From Flammula alnicola (taxonomy: Eukaryota > Basidiomycota > Agaricomycetes > Agaricales > Strophariaceae), in NCBI GenBank assembly GCA_015499995.1, contig JADNRV010000011.1:473851-537850 (forward strand): DNA of 64,000 nt. Reading direction: 5' to 3'. Below the pieces are notes generated by a model. That model worked only from the letters and a program-made list of their open reading frames with translations. It was not told the DNA's origin and did no database searches. Shown in pieces: positions 31,127-43,900 of this stretch. The translations under genes and the position numbers were made by a program. How positions within the stretch are numbered: position 1 is the first letter of the stretch; every line of letters starts with the position of its first letter.

Positions 31127-34100
31127 ATGAATTGTCCAAACGTTCTCGCGTCTGGGACGTGTTCCAATACAACCTGCACCTATGCTCACAACATATCAAC
31201 CTGCGAGCATTGCAACCTTGTTTTTCCCACCACTGATGACTACAAATTTCATCTAACGACAGACAAACATCGCAGTAGGGTCAGGGGGAGCTCTGTTGTC
31301 TCTCACTGTCCTATTTGCATCTCGAACGTAACTGGAGGAGACAGACAGTGGAAGCAACACGTGGCAGGACGAAGGCACCTAGAAAACGCGTTGACCAAGG
31401 GGCTTTCACCGGCAATAGTGCCCAGGCACCTACGACGACCGCCAAAGCGGTATTTTGCGATCTTTGTCAAGCTATGATCGAGAATAGACACTGGCAGTCG
31501 CATATGAATGGCGAGAAGCACAAGTCCCGAGAAGTTTTCACCAAATACAAGTTGCTGTCGAAGAAGCCGAAACGGATAAACATGGGTATCTGTCGAAGGT
31601 ACCTTTGACTTCGACTTTGTTGAGCCGTCATGTGCTCTAGTGGGAACCCAAAACATTGCTACTATCACGACTTCGCTCCCTTTCTCCAAGTGTGTTTTTT
31701 GGACGTCAAGCTTGCATCCTCTCAAGGGATGCAGACTATCATCCCCGCGTAAGTGTTTGTCTGTTTCTTAAAACAGCTATTCTTAAACTTATTAGTTTCT
31801 CGGTTGCAATCCAGGCACTGCCAGGAGCGTAACATCTCGTATCCCGTTGCGACTTCTTATCTCTCTCAAGCAGGCTCATATCGGTAGATATGAAGATCGC
31901 TTGGAATTCATCTTTCAGGACGCCCAGTTAGAGAAACTTCATAATCACTCGAACTCTGAAAGCCATTGTTGGCAACAAGGCAGACACGAGGCATTGCGAC
32001 CAACAGCGCCCTATGTGCCCCGTTCGCGGTCCACCCGCCAGGAGATCCTAGAGGTCGTCAAGGAATCAAGCCTCCTGCACTGACTGCGATACGATATGTC
32101 GTTCCACTCCCCAGAGCCGACATTCCATCTCATCTGCAAACTATCTTGGCTGGATCGGAGTCGACACAAGGTTGATACATAACATTCGAACGCCTTCATG
32201 CCGGAGTTCTCAACAGCATCAGCTATTCGAGACACTTTAAACACTTACTTTGGATCGAAGAGTTTAAAATGGAGTAAGTCAAAATTGAAATCTTCTCCCG
32301 CAATCCGGTCCTCATATTGACGGTGTGATGGCTTTTAGACAGGATTTGGAACGATACGATATTCCAGACGCAACTCTGATGCGTCATAATAAGTATTATT
32401 AGTAAGTTTTAACTTTTATCTGTTGACATTGACACACCGTCGCTGATGCTCGTACAGCTTGTCAGTCCCTGGTTTAGCTGAGAAGCGCCCAAGTGTCCTA
32501 GTTGGTGACTTCGATTCTTTGCTTGATATCTTTCGATATGCTGAAGAAGGCCTATTCGAAATAGGTGATCGTATATTTGTTCAGGAGCAAGGAGCCACCG
32601 ACGGACGGTGGTTCGAAGGCCACGTTCACGTCCTTCGTCAAGCCGAAGTAGGCTTATGCTTTCATGGAACTTTCGGCAGATACTCTGAAGGGCGGCGGTT
32701 CCATGTAAGGTTCAAACTTAATCGAATCCCGGCACGACGAGAGCACCAAGCCATGGATACTGTTTTTGCGGAAAACCGTGTGCTTTTCCCCGTTGATGGT
32801 CACCTCTCTCCAAAACCGCCAACCGTGTCATTGAGGTTGTTCAATGCCTTGATATCCAAAAACGCGCCGCAACTACAAGCTATTGCCTCAATTCTGTCCT
32901 TGCGTCCTGGAAGCCCGCCGTTTGTCGTATTTGGCCCGTACGTTGTACGACGTTACTTGCATTAATGATTATTTGCTGATTGCACATCTTTAGTCCTGGA
33001 ACAGGAAAAACCATTACGATTATCGAGGCCATTCGTCAGATTTTGGCTAACAACCCTAATGCTCGAATCCTTGCATGTGCTCCGAGCAACTCTGCAGCCG
33101 ACCTTATTGCATCTCGCCTTCGAGGGGCACTTGCATCTTCTGATCTATTTCGATTCTACGCGTCGTCACGCTCAAAAAGTCAAGTACCTGATGACTTAGT
33201 GTCATACACATATACATCGGCCGATGGACATTTCGCTGTCCCATTACTATCCCGGTTGAAGAGATATAGGGTCATCGTCTCAACCTGCGTCTCAGCTTCG
33301 TTTGCTGCTGGCGTTGGAATGGCTCGTGGTCATTTCAGCCATATCTTCATTGACGAGGCGGGGCAGGCGACCGAACCGGAGACATTTGTTTCTATCAAAA
33401 TGTTGGCCGATAGCAAAACCAATGTAATTCTCTCCGGCGATCCAAAACAACTTGGACCAATCATCCGTTCGCCTGTGGCGAGAGAGCTAGGTTTAGAGAC
33501 AAGTTACCTCGAGCGACTAATGTTGCGAGAGGCTTACAGCCTCAAGACTTCTTATGGTAAAAGGTGATTCGATAACCTCAGCATTTTTTTACCATTGCTA
33601 ATTCAAGATCCTAGCATTGCCAAGTTGACCAAGAATTTCCGCTCCCACAATGCTATAATTTCATTCCCAAATGAAAGGTTCTACGACAATGAACTACAGC
33701 AATGCGCGACCCCATCTATTACAAACAAATATTTGAACTCGCCCTACCTGCCAGCTAAGAAATTCCCAATTGTCTTCCATGCAGTTTCTGGCAAAGATGA
33801 TCGAGAAGCTTCTTCACCGTCGTTCTTTAACATCGACGAAATTCTTCAAGTCAAGTCATACGTTCAGAGACTTAAGGAAGACCGACGGTTTCTTACAAGT
33901 ACGGAGACTCTGTATGACTTTTTTTTGTCACGACCGCTCATTGTTTCCTTCTCCTGCAGCGGACGCCGATATTGGGATCATAGCGCCTTATCATGCTCAG
34001 TGCCTCAAATTGAGGACAGCATTGCGCAATGTTGCAGATGGGGTAAAAGTTGGATCTGTCGAAGAGTTTCAAGGCCAAGTCTGTTCTTACATTCTCTACT

Positions 34101-34597
34101 GCAAAAATATTGAAGATCTGACATTGATTTGGCCTGTAGGAACGGTCTGTTATTATCATTTCTACTGTTCGCAGTAGCAAAGAATTCGTCGAGTATGATT
34201 TACGCCATACGCTTGGCTTTGTCGCCAATCCGCGTCGCTTTAACGGTACGTTTGCTTGATGACTTTCATTTCCTTGCTAATTCCTCGTTGTTTTGAAGTT
34301 GCTGTCACCAGGACACAAGCCTTGCTCATTGTCGTTGGCGATCCGCAGGTGCTTTCGCTCGATCCGTTGTGGAGGTCCTTCCTCAATTATGTTTACCTCA
34401 ATGGCGGATGGACTGGCCCCAGCATCACCTGGGATCCAACTGCCCCAGTCGATGAGGCTGGCGGATATGACAAAGGTATTCGCGAGGCCGCCAAACTCGA
34501 CATGAACGAGTTTGCTCGCCGCATGGAGTCACTCACGATGGCTGAGGTTGACGATTTGGACGCAAATGTTGATAGGCCTTGGCGTGACGTCGAATGA
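31127..34597 (+). pseudogene. SDE3/MOV10-like SF1 RNA helicase with N-terminal zinc fingers, decayed
   Basis: From the ATG at 31127 there are CCCH/C2H2-like fingers: 'CEHCNLVFPTTDDYKFHL' and 'CPICISNVTGGDRQWKQH', then in another frame 'FCDLCQAMIENRHWQSHMNG'. Helicase parts follow: 'HFKHLLWIEEFKMEQDLERY', 'LSVPGLAEKRPSVLVGDF', Walker A 'GPPGTGKTITIIEA' across an intron near 32940-32993, 'ACAPSNSAADLIASRL', Walker B 'IFIDEAGQATEPE', 'ILSGDPKQLGPII', 'KLTKNFRSHNA', 'GIIAPYHAQ', 'GSVEEFQGQ' and 'RRFNVAVTRTQALLIVVGDP'. The C-terminal half from 32240 reads cleanly through its introns. The N-terminal half has an in-frame TGA at 32173 and frame changes near 31430, 31560, 31940, 31990 and 32050. Relatives act in RNA silencing and transposon control. 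Confidence 0.85.
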
Positions 34598-37500
34598 GCT
34601 TCGCGTGTGTACTTTCTCTTTCTGCTTTTTCTTGGCTCCCAAGTTCTGAACTCCCCGAAGCGTTTCTTGACTATTTTAACCTACAATCATATTCCATATG
34701 CTACACATAAACGATTCCCGTACTGTTCATGTAGAAACCTACTTTATCTTGATGTTGACTGCTGACTCTTTGAAGTCAACGGCCATTGTGCGATATTAAT
34801 GTTCTCAATTTATCAGCAATTTATCTATCGTCTAGACAAGCTCAGAACTCTGATATCAGCTCTAATCCCCGTCCACTGTTCTATCACCGCCGTGTGCACT
34901 GCACACGTCCCGAGCCAAGTGGTCAAGTGCTGGTCAAGAACCAATGTAGCATGTGGATCTACCACAAGTCGTTCGTCTATTTTTAGATATTGACATCGCG
35001 CGGGAGCGTCTGTTCGTTTTGGAAAACTGAAAGGTAAAAATATCCGGAAAAAAAAAGGGTGAGCAATATTGTTGTTAGGACGTAATAATAGTAGAGGCAA
35101 GATTTTTATCGCGGACCATGATCACGGCGTTATGATGCTGACGAGCTATCCAGCTAACCGGGGTGTCGATTCTGCTTTACCTTTCTTCCGCAAGCGCTAG
35201 TAGGCTGGGCAGATGTTCTTGAAAACGAAGAAGAACGACATATTTCCGGTCATTGTCATCGGCGAGGATTGACGTTGCGTATCATTCTTCATTAACGTCG
35301 ACCAACCCAATGTCAATGATACTGGGCGAGCGAATGGTTTATGATCAACAGCACTCCATCTCTACTCACGATTCTACAGACGTGCGAAGGCCCAGGCGCA
35401 CTGAAAGCACCATTGGAAATATCTGGAAGTGGAGTGAATTAAAGATAGCACCTATATCGGATTTCTTCTTCGTATGAAGAAAACTGGAACACCTACATAC
35501 TACGGCGCTAATCCTGAGTCGCAAATTGTTTCGTATCATGATCAATACCGCGGTTTTATGTTTACGCTGGTACGCCTACCTCTACATTAATCTTACACGG
35601 TGGGTATTTATTACCGTACCAATACCACCAGAGCTCTCACATACTTACGACGGCAATCAACAGTTAATATGCCGCATATTCGAACCCGCGCTTGTAATGC
35701 AGTCTGGAATGTTTTTAAAATATCATAACAATGTTTCTCTGAGCTGAGCGTTCTCTCAGGCCATGTTTAAAATGCGCCACGTTGCTCTTTCGCGAACCGC
35801 CTGACACATTGAACCACGCCATGGTTCAATCAGCCTTCACCTCGGCTGAATCCTAAGAGGACAAATCTCCAAAAATAAAGTCCGTGGACCGCGAGTTAGT
35901 AGGTCAAGTTCGGGATGGCGGAAGGGGCGGCGAGATTGTTGCTTGATCAGCTTCCAGTTTCCACACTCCCCGTCTTTTGCCGTTTATGATGCAACTTTCA
36001 AGAATAGGTATACATGGTGAGCGGCCGGTAAGCCTCAGCGCCATCGATAAGTATGGTGGATTACGACGCTGGCTATATGTTCCCCTCTATGATCGGTCTG
36101 GGTCGAGTGTCTGAACTCCGGCTGCAAACGTGCAACGCCATGTCAGGTTTGCTCAAGTATTGCTTAGCCAGCGACATTGGCACCTACTGATACACTGGAA
36201 TTACTTATCGTTATGATGGCCTTGTGGGCGATTCAAGTATGTGGCGTCCCTGAAGCTTGGTTTCCTTTTTGACTTTCAGAGGACCTGAAAACGCACTGAG
36301 GACGTTGCTTATTTTATGTGTGTCAGCCTGTAGGCGAACTCTTTTGTGCATGGCCGAAGTGTTGCAAAGTCTGGAGATGGGATTCGGATTTGATGGTTGT
36401 GCCTGTACCTGATAGTAATCGCTCATCGGGTATGGGTGCCGTTGCGGTTTGCTTCGAAGTTCGAAGGGTAGTCGTAATAGCTCGGTATGCATCCTTCCGA
36501 AAATAAAACAAGGGTGCCTGTCTCTGCCTTGAGGCAGCTTTCAGTCTTTCCGTCTTCCGAACCATTTTTGGATCGACGTGAACGCAGTCAGATGCAGTCA
36601 TGGGTGAATATCATTTGAGGTACCGTTAACTGGTTCCTTTCATCCCCCAATTATTTCCCGTGTCGCACATTCTGTGAGCGCGTCATCTCACGGCATGGAA
36701 AGGTGTGTTTTGCAGCGAGGCAGTGCGCGCGTGCCACTTGGACAATGAGCTTATCGTAGGGAAATGGGTGATGGCTAAGCAGTATGTAAGTTGCACACCC
36801 AAGGCATTGGCGACCTGGAGGAGTCACCGAAGTGTTCGTCATTTAATCGCCGATGAGTCCGGTGCCTGCGTTCTTTTAGGTGGTGGCTGTGGGACGGGCC
36901 TGGGGCCTGATGATCAGCCGCCAGATCGGGATGGATCATGGTACAAACTGGACCATGTTGTCATTTTTGTCGCGACGGAGATTTGTAGAACGCGAAAGGA
37001 AACCCGAGGGTATTCTTGGACACCAGGACATGGAGAAGCCGTTCTCTGTGACGACCGTTATCACAGCGATGCGGCGCACTAGGAGTATCCTTGTATTTAA
37101 TATTTTGCCTGCTTTTAAATCATGGGGCCCCAGACTTTAATTCTGTGCGATCGACATAAGATCGACAGCGATTTGCAAGAAAATGTTAAGCGCCCTAATC
37201 AGACTTGGCGATCAGCACTAATGATCAGTGCGCCACACATTCTTAGGTGGACTGGCGTGCTCACGATCGATTATACTATGTTCTGCACTTTAGTTGCATA
37301 TCTTTCTCTTCTATTTTTTATGCTAGTGAACGTGAGATGAATGTATCGTTCTGGAAGGCATCAGGCTCACCGGCTCCAGTTGCAAATCTGAGTTATAATT
37401 GATCTACATACTCACAGGACAATCAGCCTCCTGCCTCGAGGCTGAAATTTTCGAATGCCCATGGGGCATTTTATGTAGGACGCGGGCATGTTACATTGCA

Positions 37501-38230
37501 TATCATTACTGCTTTTAAGCGGCAAGAGCATCAATACTGGTGAAATTTAAGGCTTGTTGCTACGAGGGTGACAACAATTAACAGACTATCCGACAGTCTT
37601 TCGTTCTGCCAATACTGAAAACCGTTCAAGAAGAGCTTCGACTCTGTAATTTAAAGTGATAACGCACCGTGGTGTGATGCCAAGTCTGCTGGTGGTCTGT
37701 GATCTCGAGCCCAGGCAACACCCGTGAGAAGCAATCGCCAGGCACAGGAAGGAACCTGAAGGAACTCAGAGAGAAAGGTTCAGGAAAGGGTGTAATACTC
37801 ATGTGTCCAAGCCGACGGTGATGCTAAGGTATCTGGAGGTAAAAGCAGAGCCAGTCAAAGTCCGCTGTTTCGAGGCTGAGCTCCTCCTGTTCTGACACTG
37901 TCGTAGTAAGGAACGATGGTGCTTAAGATGTCTGTTCCTACATATTTCATGAGTTCTGACCGGTCGTTAAGGAGAACACGCCCCTCTTGCTCCCGAGCAT
38001 TGACAATGGTGGGCACGACGTGGTCGAGGGTATCTGTCGGACCGTTACCGAGAGTGTGGCAAAGTGGGCGAACCAGCGGTGAATCGTTGATCGTGCCTCG
38101 GTGCCTGTGATCCAGGAACGGCGAGCTGGTTCGCTTTGAGATTGATATACAACGAGTACAAGTCTAATCACTTTTGTGCCTGAGAACCGCTCCCTCCTCT
38201 CCGCCATCACCTCTCTCTCAGAAGGACGAG
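34598..38230. other. Gene-poor stretch, 3.6 kb
   Basis: I find no frame that matches a known family or splices convincingly. The largest (36705-37082, plus) is unlike any protein I know. No terminal repeats of a transposon were seen by eye. The final 100 bp is the presumed promoter and leader of the G-alpha gene. Confidence 0.45.
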
Positions 38231-40964
38231 ATGCCTGTAACATCGGACGACCCACTAGATGAAGTACTGAGACCACCGCCAGATGAGACCCAAGAGCAAC
38301 GCGAAATCAGGTTGGAGAGAGAGGCGGAGGCAAAGCGCATTAGTCTAGCTATCGATGCTGCTATCAAGGCAGAACGCCAGGCGCGCAGGAAGAAACGCAT
38401 CGTGAGGTTGCTGTTGCTCGGACAGAGTGAATCAGGTGAGTTGCGGGTTTTCGTTCATATCTAGCTGCAACGGTTGCTAATTCGGCTGCGCGACCTTAGG
38501 CAAATCGACCACGTTGAGACGTGAGTGTCTTGATAAAATTCTTGACTCTCATACGATGCTCAAGGATAAATAGAATTCCAAAGATTATACACACCCACGG
38601 CCTTCCGTGAAGAGCGAATATTATGGCGCGCTGTAATTCAGCTCAACGTTGTTCGTTCGATACGAACCATTCTCGATGCACTCTCCGCCCCCATGCCTAA
38701 CTCACCATACTCATCTCCGCGATCACGAGTACGAAGTATATCTCGCACCAGACATCCACCTCTCCCCTCGACACATTCTCCCCCTTTCCCACCTCAATCA
38801 CACGGCGCTGACACCATGCGCAACTCGCACAACAACCATAGTAACGGAAATGGCATTGACATGCAAATTTCATATGGCTCTCCTCCACACTATCCCCCTT
38901 CAGTTCCAACACAACCCCGCCAAAACTATTATTCAGACCCGGAGGCCGACTACGATCCAGAATCCGATACCGAATTTACCATCGCTAACAATTCGTACCA
39001 CAATTCACCCAACTTCAACCATAGTCCACGATCTGACCCCCCTTCCGGTTCTTCAACAACTACGCTTGCCCAAACCCCATTTGAAGTGCTCAGAGCCAGA
39101 CTTTTGCCACTGCAACATATAGAGGCTTTGCTTATCGCAAAACTTGTTCCACCGAACGAGGACGAGGCAACACAACTTGCTGGACCTAGTCATTACAACG
39201 GGGGCGAACACCCGTCCCGACTGACTCGCATTTCTCACACCATACGTCGCACAACAATGGCCGTGCTTACGCACACCACAGGAGTCACTCTTACCGCAAC
39301 CAAGAGATATTCGTCCGACCCGGGCCTGGATGGAAGGGAGGTCTAGCGAGAGCCCGGGTGAACTTTCCCGGCCACTCGTATGATACTTCTCCTTCACAGA
39401 GCAGCAATGGTCACCGACCAATGAGTGCCGGAAATACGGGTTTGGAGACCCCTGATGAACCACAGGAGGTTCTGCATTCCTGTCGCAGGGATATGATGCA
39501 ACTTTGGAATGATGAGGGTGTTAGAGATATCTTGAGGCGGAGGAAGATCCGGCTGGAGGAGGGGAGCGGCTTGTGAGTTTCTTGCTGACTTTTTGCCACG
39601 TATGATGACTCAATGCGTCCATTTTTATCCCCTCTCTCAAGCTTTTTGGATGACCTTGAACGCGTTACCGCTCTCAAGTATATGCCTTCCGACGACGATG
39701 TCCTGAAGGCTCGGCTAAAGACTGTCGGAGTGTCGGAGTACAAGTTCGAGATGGAAGTCACTGCCGGGAGAGATAGCGGGACAGAGTGGAGAATTGTTGA
39801 TGTGGGTGGGAGTAGGAGTCAGAGACGTTCGTCCTTCCTTCCCTTCTGTTTTCCCCCCTTATGCTGATGGATGTTGCCGTCGAATAGCGACATGGGCACC
39901 CTTTTTTGATGATGGTATGCAGCTATATCATGGAATATATGCGCATATATTCACATTTTTCTTTCCGAATAGTGGATGCCATTATATTCCTTGCCCCGAT
40001 ATCAGGCTTCGACCAAGTTCTATCGGAAGATAGAACAGTAAATCGTCTGGTTCGTAACTTTTGCTTTTGTTCAATTCAGTGTAAATTCAACGGTAACGCT
40101 CGAAACAGGAGGATTCAGTCCTGCTCTGGAAAGCCGTCTGCTCGTCCAAATTACTCGCAAATGTAGACTTGGTCCTCTTCCTCAATAAGTGCGATATCTT
40201 GGAGAAGAAGCTGAATTCTGGAACTCGGTGAGTCTTACTCATTCCTCAACCCATCGTTCTCCAAAAATGGATTTTTCCCTTCCTCCTATCTTTATTCTCC
40301 GCTGTCAATTTGCTGTTCATCTTTCTTCTTGCGGCCGAGTGCGCTCTTCATGGTTTGACCTGGCTCGGATACTGGGCTCTTATTTCCTCTCTATAATCAT
40401 ATACCATGGGCGCCATCCACTCTTTGTTTCCGCAGTCTTCATCATTTTTTTAACTCCTCAGAGTCATCAATCAGAGAATTTCTCCACAGTTTTTGATGCT
40501 TCCTTTCTCATTCCTCCTTTCTCATCTTCTTTTTTACCTGGTATTGTCTTTTGTCCACAGCCACCTCTGCCAGACCTTTTATTTATCCCGAGCGCATATG
40601 CTCACTGCTTCATTGTTTCTAGATTGGCAAAATATGTCCGTAGTTACGGCGATCGGCCAAACGACCTCGATAATGTTAGCAAATGTGCGTCATTTCTTTC
40701 ATGCCATCTGGATTTGGAATTTATCCTGCCCGTTAGACCTTCGGGGAAAGTTTAGCGCTATTCATCGAGAATACTCCCCGAACCCAAGAAAATTCTACGC
40801 GTTCTGTACCAGCGTTACGGATACTGCCACTACGGTTGGTATCATTGCCAGTGGTGGGTCTTCTCAGTACATGCGGTACTGTTGTGATCAATTAAAACAA
40901 ATCTTGTTTGTCAGTGCGCGACATGGTCATTCGACAACACCTGAAGCAGTCCAAACTCTTGTGA
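38231..40964 (+). CDS. Atypical heterotrimeric G-protein alpha subunit with large insertion; one frameshift
   Basis: Ten exons: 38231-38435, 38500-38520, 38574-39572, 39642-39826, 39888-39914, 39973-40049, 40109-40227, 40623-40684, 40737-40853 and 40915-40964. All junctions are GT-AG and all phases fit except in exon three, which is one base short. The frame must change near 39316-39324 (TCCGACCCGGGCC). Allowing for it, the protein has about 620 residues. Motifs are P-loop 'LLLGQSESGKSTTLRQF', switch I 'DVLKARLKTVGV', switch II 'VDVGGSRSQR', 'FLNKCDILEKKL' (NKxD) and 'FCTSVTD'. The helical domain carries a Ser/Pro/Asn-rich insertion of roughly 220 residues. The N-terminus is charged and lacks the MGxxxS myristoylation site. 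The catalytic Gln of DVGGQ is Ser, while the arginine finger (KARLKT) is kept. Confidence 0.85.
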
Positions 40965-43900
40965 AACTGGACACGCCTTCGAACGTTTCTGGTATTGAAA
41001 CTGCCCGCTTTCTATCCTCGATCTCACGGAGACACGAATTTTGCATCCATTTGTATTTTTGATTACCCAGTCAACATCCAGCGCTAGGCGTGACGATCTC
41101 GAACGATTCTTATCTTGTACCCTTATATCACGACACCACGATGACGCCTACGAACCCTTCTTGCTGCGACAACTATATCCATCGGAATGCTGTGTGAAAT
41201 GCTTTCCGTCGTTCTGTCTCGTCTTCTTGCTCTCTGCGGACCTATGCAATATCCATACCCCCCACCACGCTCTGCCTATAAATCAACTCTCACTCCTCTC
41301 TTTAAAAGGCGCGCCTCGGCACTGAGCCTTTCGCCCTTCCAGGAATCGGCTGCACATGCAAATTATCCCTTTCTGCACCCCGTGTCAAACAAAGCGAGAA
41401 ATTCGCGCCCACCTCCGCCAAGGAACAATGTACGAAAAACGTTTCTCAGAATCATATTCTATCTCTTTATCAAGCTGGTCTCATATTCGAGTCTGAGCCT
41501 TCCACTATCTTTCAAGTATGATCTCCCATCCTTGCGAAAAGGATTTATCTGAACTACATTCATTCTTTGTTGGGCTTTTGTAGGTTTCATTGTATACGCC
41601 ATTATATGTTTTTCTCTTCATCTGATCCGTTTTCCAGGACTTCTTTCTTCCCCCTTCTTTCGTTCCTCCTCCCTGGCTTCTTTTCTTGTCCCTTTCTCGG
41701 TGCCTTTGCTCCACTGTTCAATTATGATCACTGTTAAGCTCATCCAAATAGATCGCCGTCATCAGACTCCCACTACCAGTGTACACCTGCTGCGTGTACT
41801 TTCCGGCCGGCAAAAAACCCACTCAGTGCCGGTTATTGAAGGTCCATCACCATGCCGTTTCTCACAAACTCGCCACGTATACGGATTCATCTTAATCCCA
41901 ACACCAATTCGAATTCGTTTTTCCCGCTGCCTGCGCGCACGCACACCCGCAAGCTCAGGCTGTCTCCGCGGTGTCTACTGTGTAAATGAGTCACCGTGAT
42001 GCATATCGCGCTACCTTAGGCCTTATTCTCCAACTATCATGATTGCGGATATGATTGGCAGTGCGACCGCATGCATCGCTTGTCGTTCAAGCACATGCGT
42101 GTGGGAATATCCAGCAGCTCAGCAGAGAGCTTGCGCACTCCCCAGTGATGAGTAAAACCCTACGTTTAGGTTGCTCTCGTACAAGCCCGGCATCGTCAGG
42201 CACATTTCACGATGCCAATCGCTATCTATTTACTTGAGCTGGCCTGAAACCTGTGGGTAGGTTTCAGGATTGGACCCGGAGCAGCGAGCTGGTGCATTCT
42301 CTTCCCCCCTTTCTCCTCGGTGCCTTGCCTATCCCTTTCGACCGTAGACAGTAGAAAAGAAGATGCCAAATTGTTCTGATACAGATATCTGGACGGGCGC
42401 GCGCACATGTCCTGGAGCTTGTCAAATGCTGCTCAAGTGCGATAACCACGAAGTTCAGTTTAGGTGGCACGCCACTTCATGATGCAGCTCTGTGCTATGA
42501 ATAGGTCGATGTAATTTTGACTACTCCGTGGACCTCACGTTGGCATCATCATTCAGCGTCTGCGGCGCGTCCTTTCCGGACAGATTCCCGTTGTTTTCTC
42601 TCGATAGTTATGCGTTTTGAAATTTGACTAATGATATGTTCAGGAATAGATGACCTTGTGCTGGATACTCAGCACAAGCCGGTGCCTTTGCAGCATAGCA
42701 CCAACACAGTAGTACTGCAATTTGTTCGGACCCTAATGATCTCTGAGGTGACTACTTACTGCTCTCGGGCGTGAGCTTGGCGTAACATAATATGAGAAGT
42801 CGGGTACGCTCCGGCCGGCTTGGTTGTGTTATAGTGACTTATTTTGCTCTCGTTTCATGCCCTGGGCGCGGTCGCGGGTTTGGATCGATTCGAGGCCGGA
42901 CTGATGGTCTTCACCGGTGGAGAAGGAAGATTATAATTAATGGACAGAAGTATGTGAGGATGTGGAGTAAAGTCAAAGCAAAGCTTGAACAAAGCGTGCC
43001 TGCTGCTTCGAAGAATTATAATGTGCCTATAAATATTGAGAACACCATGCTTTTGGCCATTCTATTTGCAAGCTGTGCGGAACTCCGGGAAGATTTCCTA
43101 TCTTCGTTATTCTTTGAACAGTGCCCTCGTAAAAGCGACAAATCCTCAGAAGCTTCCTTCATTGTATAAACGAACAAGTCTCTGTGATGGGTTTTTTTGA
43201 TGATTCGCACGGGTATGAGGTAGTGTGGCGCAATAGTACAATTCTATCTTTTCACCAGGGATCTGACAAGAGCTCTGAATACCATATGACGTCATTCTAT
43301 TAGCGATTTACGCCCACCTCCATGCCACATACTTACCTTGCAGCACAACGCGACCATTACTTCATTGGATGTGTTTTTGAAGTGGGCACTCCGGCCACTG
43401 GCACTGGTAGAGGATGGGTAAAGCAGATGTAGCTAAGTACACGGTCAGGGTTAGATGGTGACATTATGTGCCAATTCTATACTTATGGTCGCTCAGCGGT
43501 ATAATGGGATGCATGCCAAAGGTTGGCGTTACAAAGAAACATATCTACGACTAACCCCAAACGACCATCCAACATATGTAGCCGCATTACATCTAATCTG
43601 ATCTACGCGACGGTGTCACAAGTACCAACGTCTTGACCGATGACTAGTAGTGACTCTTCAATATTCAATAGTTAGTAACACTGTAATGCGAGCGCAATAC
43701 AGGCTGTATGACGCTAAAATAGACTTCGGCATTGTACTTCACTTGAGTTGATCAGTCGACAGAGGATAGCAGATCAAACCATATGGCCATTGTTAGTTAG
43801 ATAGAATATCAACGAATATCGTCATGAACTTTGCTTGAGAAGATAATGGGTTATTTATATCCAGTACGCCCTTGGGTAGATCACGCTAGGAAAGTTTTAG

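Noticed and set aside
34598..38230. LTR or DNA transposon in the gene-free stretch
   Set aside because: By eye I found no paired terminal repeats, no reverse transcriptase, integrase or transposase motifs. A dedicated search could still find an old remnant.
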